DNA from: Planctomycetota bacterium
Lineage (GTDB): Bacteria > Planctomycetota > UBA11346
Reading direction: 5' to 3'
Assembly: GCA_947440715.1 (NCBI GenBank)
Contig: CANETI010000004.1
Coordinates: 1-21,993, forward strand
Length of the DNA stretch: 21,993 bases
Positions 1 through 6,968 of this stretch are shown one piece after another (the first letter of the stretch is position 1; each line of letters begins with the position of its first letter). Position numbers and translations under genes: made by a program. The notes under the pieces are model-generated. The model did no database searches, was not told where the DNA came from, and saw only the letters and a program-made list of their open reading frames with translations.

Positions 1-118
1 AAATGGATTCATCAATGATTAAAACGAAACGCTTCCCAAGCCCTTTTTGTTCAGATTCATACCATTCGAACGCATCATCTAAATCTTTGACCGCCTCAGG
101 GACAAACCGAATGTTCAC
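1..118 (-). CDS. RelE/ParE-family toxin of a type II toxin-antitoxin module (5' part only)
   Basis: Only the first 39 codons lie in the window; the rest continues beyond position 1. The reading starts with GTG at 118-116 and gives VNIRFVPEAVKDLDDAFEWY followed by ESEQKGLGKRFVLII. The run 'PEA..DLDDAFEWYE...GLGKRF' is the N-terminal signature of the RelE/ParE superfamily (plasmid-stabilisation toxins), two helices followed by the first strands of the fold. Family members are usually about 95-105 residues and are ribosome-dependent mRNA interferases or gyrase poisons; which one applies cannot be told from this part. The start GTG overlaps the stop of the upstream antitoxin (GTGA), so the two are translationally coupled. 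The family call is firm; catalytic competence cannot be judged because the C-terminal half is missing. Confidence 0.85.
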   Translation of the reverse strand, partial: MNIRFVPEAVKDLDDAFEWYESEQKGLGKRFVLIIDESI

Positions 119-324
119 TTATATTTTCCCATGGCCGCTTGATACGATACTGCTTTCGTCCGTCCTGATTTAAGGTTAATTTTCCTGCGCTGAATTTCCT
201 TGAGCCAAGCGCTTTCCACTTCAGCGTCGGGTTTATCCAGATCAGCTAAAATCAAATCGACCAATTTAGCCTTTTCTAACGGTTTCATCAATTTTGTCTG
301 ATTAAATAGTTCTTTGATAGTCAT
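115..324 (-). CDS. Antitoxin of the addiction-module component family (TIGR02574-like)
   Basis: This 69-residue protein begins MTIKELFNQ and contains 'LMKPLEKAKLVDLILADLD', then 'DAEVESAWLKEIQRR', the layout of the short TIGR02574 'putative addiction module component' antitoxins. These pair with RelE/ParE toxins and normally bind both the toxin and their own operator. The pattern 'EK..LVD.IL..LD' is the recognisable core, and the C-terminal basic stretch (KINLKSGRTKAVSYQAA) would be the toxin-wrapping segment. Length is typical for the family. The stop TGA (117-115) overlaps the toxin start, the usual antitoxin-first order. No strong Shine-Dalgarno sequence precedes the ATG at 324. An inverted repeat 27-62 nt upstream may be the autoregulatory operator. 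Confidence 0.85.
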   Translation of the reverse strand: MTIKELFNQTKLMKPLEKAKLVDLILADLDKPDAEVESAWLKEIQRRKINLKSGRTKAVSYQAAMGKYK

Positions 325-326
325 GC

Positions 327-617
327 TTAGGATCTTCTAGAGAAGGACCGCGTTATCAACAATTGAATTATTGGCGTTTGATAACGTAGGTTAAACAACA
401 GAGGTAGAAAGGCGTCAACAATTCTTTCTCTGTAGGACCGCAGGGCTAGGTGCTTTTTAGGTTGATGTGTTTGAAAGAAGGCGGCCAGGCCACCAGTAAC
501 GATGGCATAGCACGCAGAGGTTAGATCATTTTTACGAAGAGCTTTTATAACGACATCTCCATCTGGATCACGAAAGGCAATGATTGTTATAAAAATACGA
601 AATGAACCGAATTGAAG
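327..617 (-). other. Gap between the kinase and the toxin-antitoxin module, with a stop-free frame of 96 codons lacking a start
   Basis: The 299 nt from 325 to 623 have no convincing gene. On the minus strand one frame is open from 617 to a TAA at 329-327, only 2 nt before the antitoxin ATG. It encodes 96 residues (for example 'AFRDPDGDVVIKALRKND' and 'RSYRERIVDAFLPLLFN') but has no ATG, GTG or TTG near its 5' end, and I do not recognise the sequence. It may be the 3' relic of a lost gene that once preceded the antitoxin, or chance: a stop-free run of this length is not rare. The gap also holds the 351-386 inverted repeat, a hairpin CTTCT-AG-AGAAG at 334-345 and the direct repeat AGGACCGC (344-351, 434-441). 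Confidence 0.25.
351..386. promoter_or_regulatory. Candidate operator of the toxin-antitoxin operon (inverted repeat)
   Basis: CGTTATCAA at 351-359 is exactly repeated in inverted orientation as TTGATAACG at 378-386, giving a perfect 9-bp inverted repeat with an 18-nt AT-rich spacer. It lies 27-62 nt upstream of the antitoxin ATG (324, minus strand), where self-repression by the antitoxin would be expected. The direct repeat TCAACAATT (356-364 and 415-423) overlaps one arm and could be a further half-site. The assignment as operator is inference from position and symmetry; no protein binding is shown. Confidence 0.35.
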
Positions 618-623
618 TTAGTA

Positions 624-2399
624 TCATTGATTCATGTTGGTCGTACTGACTGCTTGTTCTAAAGCCGCAAGTGCGAGCGGATAATGGGCCGTGAGTTCTG
701 CACAGGATATATGGACGGCTTCGTTGGAGAGTGCTTGTTGTTCTAATAGGTCGCACAGCTGTGCGCAGCCACGTAGGCCGACGGTGAGACAGGCTCCTTT
801 AAATTTATGTGCGGCACGGGCTAATTGCGGGTGGTTATTTTCAGCGCATAAACGTTGTAGGTCGGCGAGTTGAATTTTGGCATCTGCGGAAAAAAGATTG
901 GTGATCTCGCGCATAATGTGCGGATCGCCGGTGGCGCTTCGCAGACGTTGTAAAGGCGCGGGGTCGAAAAGCTCTGTTGCGAATGGCGGCGCATAAACAG
1001 AGATCATCGGCGTGGAAATAGTATGGGGACATTGAGGTAATAGTTGAGGCAATAATCGATCAATGACTTGTACGAGATCTTCAAAAATGAGTGGCTTGGC
1101 AAGAAAATCATCCATGCCGACTGCAAGACAACGTTGACGATCACTGGCAAAGACATTGGCGGTGAGCGCGATGATGGGTAGGTGTCCAAGAACAGGATCC
1201 TGTAATTCGCGGCTACGCCACGCACTGGTGGCGGTGTAGCCATCCATGACCGGCATTTGGCAATCCATTAAAACAAGAACGTAGCGCGTCCCTGTTTTAA
1301 GCGAATTTTCTAGCATAATTAGGCATTCGTTGCCGTTACCAGCGACTTCGGTATCGAATCCTAAACGATCGAGCATGGATGAAACTACCTTGCGATTAAT
1401 TTCATTATCTTCGACAATTAATATTTTCCCGCGTCGTTGCGGCGAGACTGGCATGCCTGGTAACGATGTACGTTCCTGTGGGTTTTGTCCGGTTAGCCGA
1501 TGAAGTAGTTCTGCTAAGCGAGAAAGGCGTACCGGTTTTGCTAGGGTAATAATATTCCCAAAACTGTGCCACAGCGATAAATTGCGCGTCATAACGATAA
1601 CGCGTACATTTTTCTGAATTAATTTATGACAATAGGATGGAGAAAAGTCGCAATCGCCATCGACAAAAACTATTTCTTGCTCCGAACAAGTGATTGGCCA
1701 TTTTTCATGTGCCAGATGTGGTGTTGGCAGGAATCCAACATGAGTAGCTAGGTGACCTAGTGCGGCTAAGACATTTGGTGATTCGTGACACAGGTGAATA
1801 GGAAGTTTGGTGGATTTAAGAGAGGTGGAAATAGTTTGGGTGAGAGGCGACGTATTTTCTGGTGTTCGTTGTAGCGGTAACAACACCGTAAAAATACTAC
1901 CGCTACCGACTTCACTTTTAAAGGAAATGGAACCGCCCATGAGCGTCACTAATTGTCGGCAAATGGCTAATCCTAAGCCCGTCCCGCCATGGGTTCTTGT
2001 CGTCGAATTATCAATCTGGGAAAAAGGTTGGAATAAGTTGAATTGCATGTCGGCTGGGATGCCGATGCCAGTATCGCGAACTTCAATACGATATTGCGGT
2101 GGATTATCAGCAATCTCATGAACCAAGGTTGCTCGCACGATAATTTCGCCCGTTTTAGTGAATTTGACGGCATTTGAAATGAGGTTGAGTAATATTTGGC
2201 GTAAACGAACCGGATCGCCCATGATAAATTGAGGCATAGCCGGCTCGCAATCGACCGCGCATTCCAATTCACGTTCATTGATGCGACTCGCCAATAATGC
2301 CACAGCATCGTCAAGAGTGCCGTGAAGGTCAAACGCCACGGTCTCTATTTCCATGCGACCCGCTTCAATTTTCGACAGATCAAGAATGTCATTGAGCAA
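624..2399 (-). CDS. C-terminal part of the hybrid kinase: HATPase, two receivers (one degenerate), HPt
   Basis: The frame continues after the amber codon. The first usable codon is TTG at 2399, giving 591 residues, but no ribosome-binding site is evident. HATPase_c: N-box 'LLNLISNAVKF' (residues 70-80), 'VRDTGIGIP' (107-115) and 'GGTGLGLA' (138-145). A first receiver-like domain (about 199-302) lacks the N-terminal acidic pair and the DxxMP motif ('IVFVDGDCDF') but keeps a KP dipeptide at 288-289, so it is a pseudo-receiver. The second receiver (324-450) is intact: E330/D331, phospho-acceptor Asp379 in 'LMDCQMPVMDG' and Lys435. The HPt domain (about 478-580) has His531 in 'AAHKFKGACLTVGL'. 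Independent translation is doubtful; most likely it is the unexpressed 3' half of a broken gene. Confidence 0.75.
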   Translation of the reverse strand: MLNDILDLSKIEAGRMEIETVAFDLHGTLDDAVALLASRINERELECAVDCEPAMPQFIMGDPVRLRQILLNLISNAVKFTKTGEIIVRATLVHEIADNPPQYRIEVRDTGIGIPADMQFNLFQPFSQIDNSTTRTHGGTGLGLAICRQLVTLMGGSISFKSEVGSGSIFTVLLPLQRTPENTSPLTQTISTSLKSTKLPIHLCHESPNVLAALGHLATHVGFLPTPHLAHEKWPITCSEQEIVFVDGDCDFSPSYCHKLIQKNVRVIVMTRNLSLWHSFGNIITLAKPVRLSRLAELLHRLTGQNPQERTSLPGMPVSPQRRGKILIVEDNEINRKVVSSMLDRLGFDTEVAGNGNECLIMLENSLKTGTRYVLVLMDCQMPVMDGYTATSAWRSRELQDPVLGHLPIIALTANVFASDRQRCLAVGMDDFLAKPLIFEDLVQVIDRLLPQLLPQCPHTISTPMISVYAPPFATELFDPAPLQRLRSATGDPHIMREITNLFSADAKIQLADLQRLCAENNHPQLARAAHKFKGACLTVGLRGCAQLCDLLEQQALSNEAVHISCAELTAHYPLALAALEQAVSTTNMNQ

Positions 2400-2420
2400 A
2401 GACAGAAGACTATCAGCACT

Positions 2421-4091
2421 CTAGCGAACAATGTCGGTATAATCGCGTTGCTCACGTGATAATACGGTGCCCGACAATAACCGTGACATTCCAATAATGC
2501 CATTCATAGGGGTGCGAATTTCATGACTCATGGTAGCGAGAAAGGAACTCTTCGCTCGACTGGCAGATTCCGCCATATCACGGGAATGACGTAACGCATC
2601 TTCGGCCGCAATGCGTAAAGAGCTGTCCTCGACAAATCGCCAAATTAATTGTGTGCCATTTAAATCACGTACCAAAAAGCCATTGATGCGAACAGCTATG
2701 AGCGAGTTGTTCGCTTGTCTATACGTGGTGTCAAATGGACCGAAGCGTCCAGTATCGCTTAATAATCGGAGTAATTCTTTTTCTTGTTCCTGCGCATCGA
2801 CAGAGAGGAAGTCGCTATGTGATAGTTGCGTACATTCTTCGACGGAACGTCCCGACAGCGTGATGAAAGCAGCATTAACTAATAATAATGAACCGTCTAG
2901 TCGGCTTAAGGTTATGCCAATCGGTGAACGTTCGAACAACGAACGCAATTTTTCTTCTGATGCGTGAGTCGATAAATCGGCGAGTTTTCGCCGTGTAATA
3001 TCCGTGAGCGAACCAACGATACGATCAGGATCATTAGGAAATAAATGCGCCGCGATATCAATCCAACGGTAGGTTCGCTGGCGATTAATAATACGTAGTT
3101 CACCGACGATGCGAGAAATGCGGCCACTTTTTAAATCGGCAAACCATCCCAGGGCAGTGGAGCGATCTTCGGGATGAATTTGATTGATAAATGCCGTGCC
3201 AAGCGCTTCCTTTACCGGAACACCCGTCAAGGTTGTCCACGCGTGGTTGAGGAAGGTCCAATTTCCATGTCGATTGGTGTGAAAAACCACCACCGGCAAA
3301 TTATCAACGGTAGCGCGATAATCATGTTCACTCGCTGCGAGTCGCTCTTCTAACCTGCGTAAATTCGTTATATCGGTATGTGAACCTACGAGGCGTTGCG
3401 GGTTTCCCAGCTTATCGCGAAACACTTGTCCACGGATATGAAATGTGAGCCAGGTGCCTTGTTGATGACGTAAGCGAATCTCGCAGGTCAACGTTGTCGT
3501 GAGCCCCGCAAGATAATCTGACCAGAGACGGGTGATCAGCGCCAAATCATCTGGATGAAGAATATTTTTCCATGATGCAAGCGTGTCGCCAAGTTCTTGG
3601 TGAACATATCCCAAATGTTCGTGCCAGCGCTGTGTCGTAGAAAAAGTACCAGAGTGGAAATCAAATTCCCAAAGACCATCATGACCTGTTTCGTTAACCG
3701 TGCGCCAACGTGCTTCGCTTTTTTCCAGTTGATCACGTAGTTGACGAGTAACGGCATCAGCAACCAGGCGCTGTTGACGCATTCGTATAATGAACAGAGA
3801 AACAAAAAGACAGGTTATTAAAATGATCAGGACAGCAATCCAACAGGAATCCGCTTTGCCGATAACCTGAACAATTGGCGTGGTGTTGAAATGTAATTCC
3901 CATGTTCGACCAGCAAAAGAAAAGAGCGTCGTGCTTGACGATAACGTTGTTGCGGGCAACGAGGTGGCCGTTGTGGTGTGGTCATCATGAGAGCGCACCG
4001 TGCCGGTGACCCACAAAGTCGCGGCAAGCAATGGCACGATAACTACAGCGACGAGCAAGCAGCGAGAGATGAGTGGATTGAGCGACAACAT
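2421..4091 (-). CDS. N-terminal part of the hybrid kinase: membrane sensor, three PAS domains, first half of HisKA
   Basis: This 556-residue product starts at ATG 4091. TM1 is about residues 10-30, a periplasmic stretch about 31-80 ends with 'FSFAGRTWELHF', resembling the tail of CHASE-type sensor domains, and TM2 is about 83-103. A short coiled-coil follows, then PAS/PAC repeats near 127-245 ('WKNILHPDD', 'LVGSHTDIT'), 255-368 ('INQIHPEDR', 'IVGSLTDIT') and 378-498 ('FERSPIGITLSRLDGSLL'). The H-box 'SFLATMSHEIRTPMNGIIG' gives the expected phosphorylated His523. The amber stop comes 33 residues after this histidine, within the dimerisation helical hairpin. On its own the product has no ATPase domain, so it could sense and perhaps be phosphorylated in trans but could not autophosphorylate. 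It is transcribed divergently from carA. Confidence 0.85.
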   Translation of the reverse strand: MLSLNPLISRCLLVAVVIVPLLAATLWVTGTVRSHDDHTTTATSLPATTLSSSTTLFSFAGRTWELHFNTTPIVQVIGKADSCWIAVLIILITCLFVSLFIIRMRQQRLVADAVTRQLRDQLEKSEARWRTVNETGHDGLWEFDFHSGTFSTTQRWHEHLGYVHQELGDTLASWKNILHPDDLALITRLWSDYLAGLTTTLTCEIRLRHQQGTWLTFHIRGQVFRDKLGNPQRLVGSHTDITNLRRLEERLAASEHDYRATVDNLPVVVFHTNRHGNWTFLNHAWTTLTGVPVKEALGTAFINQIHPEDRSTALGWFADLKSGRISRIVGELRIINRQRTYRWIDIAAHLFPNDPDRIVGSLTDITRRKLADLSTHASEEKLRSLFERSPIGITLSRLDGSLLLVNAAFITLSGRSVEECTQLSHSDFLSVDAQEQEKELLRLLSDTGRFGPFDTTYRQANNSLIAVRINGFLVRDLNGTQLIWRFVEDSSLRIAAEDALRHSRDMAESASRAKSSFLATMSHEIRTPMNGIIGMSRLLSGTVLSREQRDYTDIVR

Positions 4092-4316
4092 GCGTTGGCT
4101 TATGCTGAACCCTTAACGGCCGCTGCAAAGCCTGACTCTGCTCGATGTTGAACCGAATCAGGTGATGCGTCCAACAACCGTCCGTCGGCAAAACAGCATC
4201 AGGGCGTGGTTCAAGAAGCCGTCACCGCCGTGCTAGACTTGTCTCGCTCGCTTGGGTTTGTAGCGTCCGCGAGCTTTTACGCACCCAATCGCTATCCGGG
4301 CCTGCGCCGCGTTTTC

Positions 4317-4323
4317 TGAGGAG
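4317..4323 (+). promoter_or_regulatory. Shine-Dalgarno sequence of carA
   Basis: TGAGGAG lies 5 nt before the ATG at 4329 and fixes that start. The remaining 225 nt of the divergent gap to the kinase gene (4092-4316) presumably hold both promoters, but I could not identify convincing -35/-10 pairs there. Confidence 0.7.
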
Positions 4324-4328
4324 CCTTC

Positions 4329-5471
4329 ATGTCAGTTGTTGCACCTGCCCGTATCGCTTTTGCCGATGGTACTATTTTTCGCGGGCGCTCGGTTGGTGCG
4401 ACGGGAACCATTGGTGGCGAAGCGGTGTTCAACACCGGCATGACTGGGTATCAGGAAGTGCTCAGTGATCCCAGTTATCGCGGCCAGATTGTTACCATGA
4501 CGTATCCCGAAATTGGTAATTACGGCGTCACGCCGGAAGACATGGAAAGTGACCGTGCCCAGGCCGCCGGTTTTGTCATGCGTCAATGCTGTGATGTGCC
4601 GTCGAGTTTTCGTTCGCGTGAATCATTACCTGATTTTTTACGTCGCTCTGGCATTATTGCGATTGATGACGTCGATACCCGTGCGATTACGCGCAAGCTG
4701 CGTGTGAGTGGCGCGATGAATGCGGTGCTCAGCACCGAAACGATGAGTGACCAGGAATTATTAGCCAAAGCCAAAGCCCAACCATCGATGGCGGGTTTGG
4801 ATTTAGCGAGTGAAGTCGGTACGCGTAGCGTTTACGAATGGAATGAAGCCAGTTCTGCTGCAACGTTTGGTTCTGTTATTGGTGGTGAACCGTTGCCACG
4901 TGCTGCCCATATCGTCGCAATCGATTTTGGTATTAAACGAAATATTTTACGACTACTGAAATCCTGTGGTTTTAAGGTGACTGTGGTGCCAGCTAACCAA
5001 AGTGCAGAAGCTATTTTAGCGCTCAAACCAGACGGTTTATTCTTGTCTAACGGCCCTGGAGATCCTGCCGCAGTAACCACCGGTATCGCGACGGTAAAAG
5101 CATTAATCAAAACCGACGTACCGTTATTTGGCATTTGTTTAGGCCATCAAATATTATCCCTCGCCTATGGCGCATCGACCTACAAATTAAAATTTGGTCA
5201 TCGTGGCGTAAATCATCCAATTAAACGTTTGAGCGATGGCTCGGTTGAAATTGCTAGCCATAATCACGGGTTTGCCGTTGATCCAAAATCTTTGCCAAGT
5301 GGTGTGCATATGAGCCACATCAATTTAAATGATAATACCTGCGCCGGTATCGCGCATGACACGAAGCCGCAATTTAGTGTGCAATACCATCCAGAAGCAG
5401 GCCCAGGTCCAGCCGATCCGTTATATTTGTTTAGCCAATTTCGCGACAGCATTCGTCAGCGCATGCGCTAA
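4329..5471 (+). CDS. carA: Carbamoyl-phosphate synthase small (glutaminase) subunit
   Basis: This 380-residue protein hydrolyses glutamine and feeds ammonia to CarB to make carbamoyl phosphate for pyrimidine and arginine synthesis. The N-terminal CPSase small-chain domain (about 8-140) shows 'ADGTIFRGRSVGATG', 'GEAVFNTGMTGYQEVLSDPSY' and 'YPEIGNYGV'. The C-terminal class I glutamine amidotransferase domain (about 193-375) has the triad Cys270 ('FGICLGHQ'), His354 and Glu356 ('VQYHPEAGPGPADP'). Length and motifs are complete and typical. The start is supported by TGAGGAG 5 nt upstream. The large-subunit gene carB is not next to it; the next gene is an unrelated secreted hydrolase. The gene is transcribed divergently from the kinase. 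Confidence 0.97.
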   Translation: MSVVAPARIAFADGTIFRGRSVGATGTIGGEAVFNTGMTGYQEVLSDPSYRGQIVTMTYPEIGNYGVTPEDMESDRAQAAGFVMRQCCDVPSSFRSRESLPDFLRRSGIIAIDDVDTRAITRKLRVSGAMNAVLSTETMSDQELLAKAKAQPSMAGLDLASEVGTRSVYEWNEASSAATFGSVIGGEPLPRAAHIVAIDFGIKRNILRLLKSCGFKVTVVPANQSAEAILALKPDGLFLSNGPGDPAAVTTGIATVKALIKTDVPLFGICLGHQILSLAYGASTYKLKFGHRGVNHPIKRLSDGSVEIASHNHGFAVDPKSLPSGVHMSHINLNDNTCAGIAHDTKPQFSVQYHPEAGPGPADPLYLFSQFRDSIRQRMR

Positions 5472-5512
5472 CGAACAGTTAATCGCTCCTCGTTTTCTAT
5501 AAAAAGGGATTT

Positions 5513-5560
5513 CCGACCTATCATGGGTCGGTCGCCGTAGCAACGACTCCATTGTCGTTG
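5513..5560 (+). other. Two consecutive stem-loops between carA and the hydrolase gene
   Basis: CCGACC (5513-5518) pairs with GGTCGG (5526-5531), and CAACGAC (5541-5547) pairs with GTCGTTG (5554-5560); both stems are perfect. Neither is followed by a run of T, so they are not classical intrinsic terminators. They could stabilise the carA transcript 3' end or form structure in the leader of the hydrolase gene. Function is unknown. Confidence 0.35.
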
Positions 5561-5602
5561 GCCGTGAACCACGTAGCTTGCACCGTCCCGAAACGAAATG
5601 AC

Positions 5603-5606
5603 GGAG
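5603..5606 (+). promoter_or_regulatory. Shine-Dalgarno sequence deciding the hydrolase start
   Basis: GGAG lies 8 nt before ATG 5615. This ATG places a signal peptide exactly at the N terminus, whereas the in-frame ATG at 5552 would add 21 residues and sits inside a stem-loop. Confidence 0.6.
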
Positions 5607-5614
5607 ATAAAGCC

Positions 5615-6793
5615 ATGTTTGGTCGTTCAGTCTTCTTATTGTGTGTCCTAAGCGGTTTGCTGAACGCCGAGGCGCTGTCAGAGGGTTTACACGATAACGT
5701 TCCAATTGCTGGGACGACGTGGACCTTCGATGCGTATGTTCCCAAAGGTTATGCCGCCCATCCAGAGCGCACTTACCCAACGGTGTTTTTATCCAGCCCA
5801 GGCGCGAATCCGAATACGAAGCAATGGCACGCGTGGGCAGATCGACGCGGCATGTTAATCGTGGCAATTAATGACAGTAAAAATGGAATTTCATTTGATC
5901 TCATTGATCAGATTCAGGACAAGACCATTGCGGCGAGCGAAGCGGTTTTACGGATCCACCGGGTGTTGCGTTACTCGTCGGGTTTATCCGGTGGCGCGTG
6001 GTGCAGCGTGCGTTTAGCGATGCGCCATCCGGAACAATGGGCCGGCGTACAAATGAGTGGTCACAGTGGTAACGGCGATGTGGCACCTAAACACTGTGCG
6101 ATTGGCATGTTTGCTGGACGAGTTGATAAAGTACATGATTTCAAAACACAGGAAAGCGCCGCTGATTTATACAAATCGACTGGAAATCCCATTCGTTTTG
6201 TTGCCCATAGTGAAGGCCATATTTATGGCGATATTAATAACGATGTCATTCCTTTAGTTGAATATTGTTATGAACAAACGGTTATCGCCTTGCCGTTGCT
6301 GACGAAAGCGGAACGCAATGACCAAGTTGCGGTATTAAAGGAAAAATTACAAACCATTGCTGCGCTGTCGGTACCGCACGATCGTCGCGAACAATGTGAA
6401 GAGCTTGCGAATATTCCAATGTTGGCTCGCAGTCCACTGGGCAGTGAAATAGCAACCGTGTGGATAGCCGCCGTTCAAGTAGAAGCCGCTGCCGCTAGCG
6501 ATATTAAAGAACGCCACTTTATTTTAGGACTGGCATTGGTGAACCAGTTATTTGCCGGGGCGGCAAAAGAGCCAAAAAAAGCAGTCCAAGACGAACAGCG
6601 CACGTTACTCAAAGACAAGACGCTCAAAGACGAAGACAAAGCGCTGCAGGCCTTGGTCAAAGTCATGGCAGCAGAATCGGCAGCGGCAGGAAACCCGACA
6701 AAACTAGCGGTGGCTAAGGACGGTTATCGGCAAATTGCGGATAAGATGGCAGAAACGAAAGCGGGAAGTTACGCGGCGAAACTAGTTAAGTAG
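5615..6793 (+). CDS. Secreted alpha/beta-hydrolase (esterase/PHB-depolymerase-like) with a helical C-terminal region
   Basis: This 392-residue protein starts MFGRSVFLLCVLSGLLNAEA, a signal peptide with likely cleavage near residue 19-21, so it should be exported. The hydrolase core (about 25-220) has 'DAYVPKGYA...YPTVFLSSPG', the nucleophile elbow 'SSGLSGGAW' (Ser125 in GLSGG), a candidate acid Asp171 in 'FAGRVDKVHDF' and His202 in 'HSEGHIYG'. This resembles the poly(3-hydroxybutyrate) depolymerase/feruloyl-esterase-like branch, so an ester or acyl substrate is likely, but the substrate is unknown. The C-terminal part (about 230-392) is Ala/Lys-rich, predicted mostly helical and not part of the usual fold. 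It may be an accessory or binding region. The start at 5615 is chosen for its ribosome-binding site and signal peptide. The gene ends with TAG. Confidence 0.7.
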   Translation: MFGRSVFLLCVLSGLLNAEALSEGLHDNVPIAGTTWTFDAYVPKGYAAHPERTYPTVFLSSPGANPNTKQWHAWADRRGMLIVAINDSKNGISFDLIDQIQDKTIAASEAVLRIHRVLRYSSGLSGGAWCSVRLAMRHPEQWAGVQMSGHSGNGDVAPKHCAIGMFAGRVDKVHDFKTQESAADLYKSTGNPIRFVAHSEGHIYGDINNDVIPLVEYCYEQTVIALPLLTKAERNDQVAVLKEKLQTIAALSVPHDRREQCEELANIPMLARSPLGSEIATVWIAAVQVEAAAASDIKERHFILGLALVNQLFAGAAKEPKKAVQDEQRTLLKDKTLKDEDKALQALVKVMAAESAAAGNPTKLAVAKDGYRQIADKMAETKAGSYAAKLVK

Positions 6794-6968
6794 AATATAA
6801 ACGACTGCCTGACAACGAGATAGAACAGCAGACCCAAGCCTGACAAATCTCTGTCAACACGCTCATGGTATCCTCATCGTGGGGCGGTAACTTAACATGC
6901 GGTTAGACGTATTCTTACCGAACATTGGGCAATAAAGCCCATCTTCAAAAACATCTATTGGAGCGCTT

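Larger units (their letters stand above)
624..4091 (-). pseudogene. Hybrid sensor histidine kinase interrupted by an in-frame amber codon
   Basis: Read as one frame, 4091 to 624 encodes about 1150 residues in the order: two transmembrane helices around a short periplasmic domain, three PAS domains, HisKA, HATPase_c, a degenerate receiver, a canonical receiver and an HPt domain. This is the architecture of tripartite phosphorelay kinases such as BarA. TAG at 2423-2421 breaks the frame between 'DYTDIVR' and 'SADSLLSLLNDILDLSKIEAG'. Related kinases read straight through here, usually with S, Q or N at the stop position, and TCG (Ser) or CAG (Gln) is one substitution away. There is no shift of frame, no deletion, and both sides are otherwise well preserved. 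This suggests a recent nonsense mutation, or a base-call error. The halves are described separately. Confidence 0.8.

Noticed and set aside
2421..2423. Genome-wide reassignment of TAG as a sense codon
   Set aside because: TAG ends the secreted hydrolase (6791-6793) and the transglutaminase (10208-10210) at natural C termini, so TAG works as a stop here.
5513..5560. Intrinsic terminator after carA
   Set aside because: The two hairpins have good stems but no following T tract, so I list them only as stem-loops.
5421..5867. 148-codon open frame on the minus strand across the carA end and the hydrolase start
   Set aside because: It overlaps two well-supported plus-strand genes and its translation is Arg-rich and low in complexity, with no recognised motif.
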